From contig NC_083596.1 of the NCBI RefSeq assembly GCF_027579695.1, forward strand, positions 53,024,086-53,088,085: 64,000 bases of DNA, in the 5' to 3' direction. The translations under genes and the position numbers were made by a program. Below are positions 63,691-64,000 of this stretch, one piece after another (position 1 is the stretch's first letter; every line of letters begins with the position of its first letter). The DNA is from Neoarius graeffei. Its lineage: Eukaryota; Chordata; Actinopteri; Siluriformes; Ariidae. The notes beneath the pieces are model-generated. The model was not told where the DNA came from. It ran no database searches and was given only the letters and a program-made list of their open reading frames with translations.

Positions 63691-64000
63691 GCAAGGCAAG
63701 TTTATTTATATAGCACATTTCATACACAATGGCAGTTCAATGTGCTTTACAGAAGTAAAAACAAAAACAGTAAACAACAGAGAAATAAAATTACATAAAA
63801 TAATTGTATCTTTATTCTAAAATAATTAATTAAAAGAATTAAAAGAAAATAATAAGAATTAAACAATAGTAGAAATAAAATATTAAAATGCCAAGGAGAA
63901 AAAGAAAGAGAAAGGGAAAAAAAAAAACTAGCAGAATAAAATAGAATAAAGTTAAAGTAAATTTAAAACATGCAGAGAAAGTAAAGATTATAAAAAATGT
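63690..64000 (-). mobile_element. LINE 3' end, same family as 4,620-5,310
   Basis: GCAAGGCAAGTTTATTTATA TAGCACATTTCATACACA (in two consecutive pieces) and the following A-rich sequence are nearly identical to 4,619-4,870, including AAACATGCAGAGA. Minus-strand orientation; continues past the window edge. Confidence 0.82.

Overview
The window looks like vertebrate nuclear DNA, almost certainly from a teleost fish. It has spliced genes with large introns, dense (CA)n and (TA)n microsatellites, and teleost-type mobile DNA: tRNA-headed SINEs, L2/Rex1-like, I-clade and L1-clade LINEs, a Penelope-like element, Tc1 and hAT elements, and many small inverted-repeat elements. A catfish-like genome is a weak guess only.

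Two protein-coding genes are supported, in head-to-head orientation with about 3.1 kb between start codons. On the minus strand, rnf128 (GRAIL, a membrane RING-H2 ubiquitin ligase) runs from its start codon at 37,757 to its stop at 1,870. It has seven coding exons and predicts 393 residues. On the plus strand, ercc6l (PICH, an SNF2-family DNA translocase of mitotic chromosomes) runs from 40,836 to 62,097. It has four coding exons and predicts 1,210 residues. All splice junctions were read from GT/AG sites with consistent phase. The first two ercc6l exons are only 35 and 45 bases.

Region by region: 1-1,870 holds a minisatellite and a promoter-like cluster with ETS and ZNF143-type sites. 1.9-7.5 kb holds rnf128 exons 3-7, a 36-bp minisatellite and LINE relics. 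7.5-18.2 kb (intron 2) holds an inverted-repeat element with an orphan exon, a broken L2/Rex1 LINE and a nearly full-length Tc1 element. 18.5-37.3 kb (intron 1) is packed with LINEs, SINEs, hAT and Tc1 remnants, including a nest of insertions about six layers deep at 32.7-35.8 kb. 37.8-40.8 kb is the intergenic interval. 40.8-45.3 kb holds ercc6l exons 1-3. Intron 3 (15 kb) holds a complete but frameshifted Penelope-like element (14-bp target duplication), an L1-clade LINE (16-bp duplication) and two hAT elements. The last exon is at 60.3-62.1 kb, followed by the 3' UTR and another LINE 3' end.

The host genes do not appear to form a pathway together. The observations most worth a second look are UG-repeat tracts at six of nine splice acceptors, two palindromic elements carrying hammerhead-like ribozyme cores, two different small transposons inserted at the same TA of two SINE copies, and orphan THAP and SWIM/YqaJ-family exons carried by non-autonomous elements.
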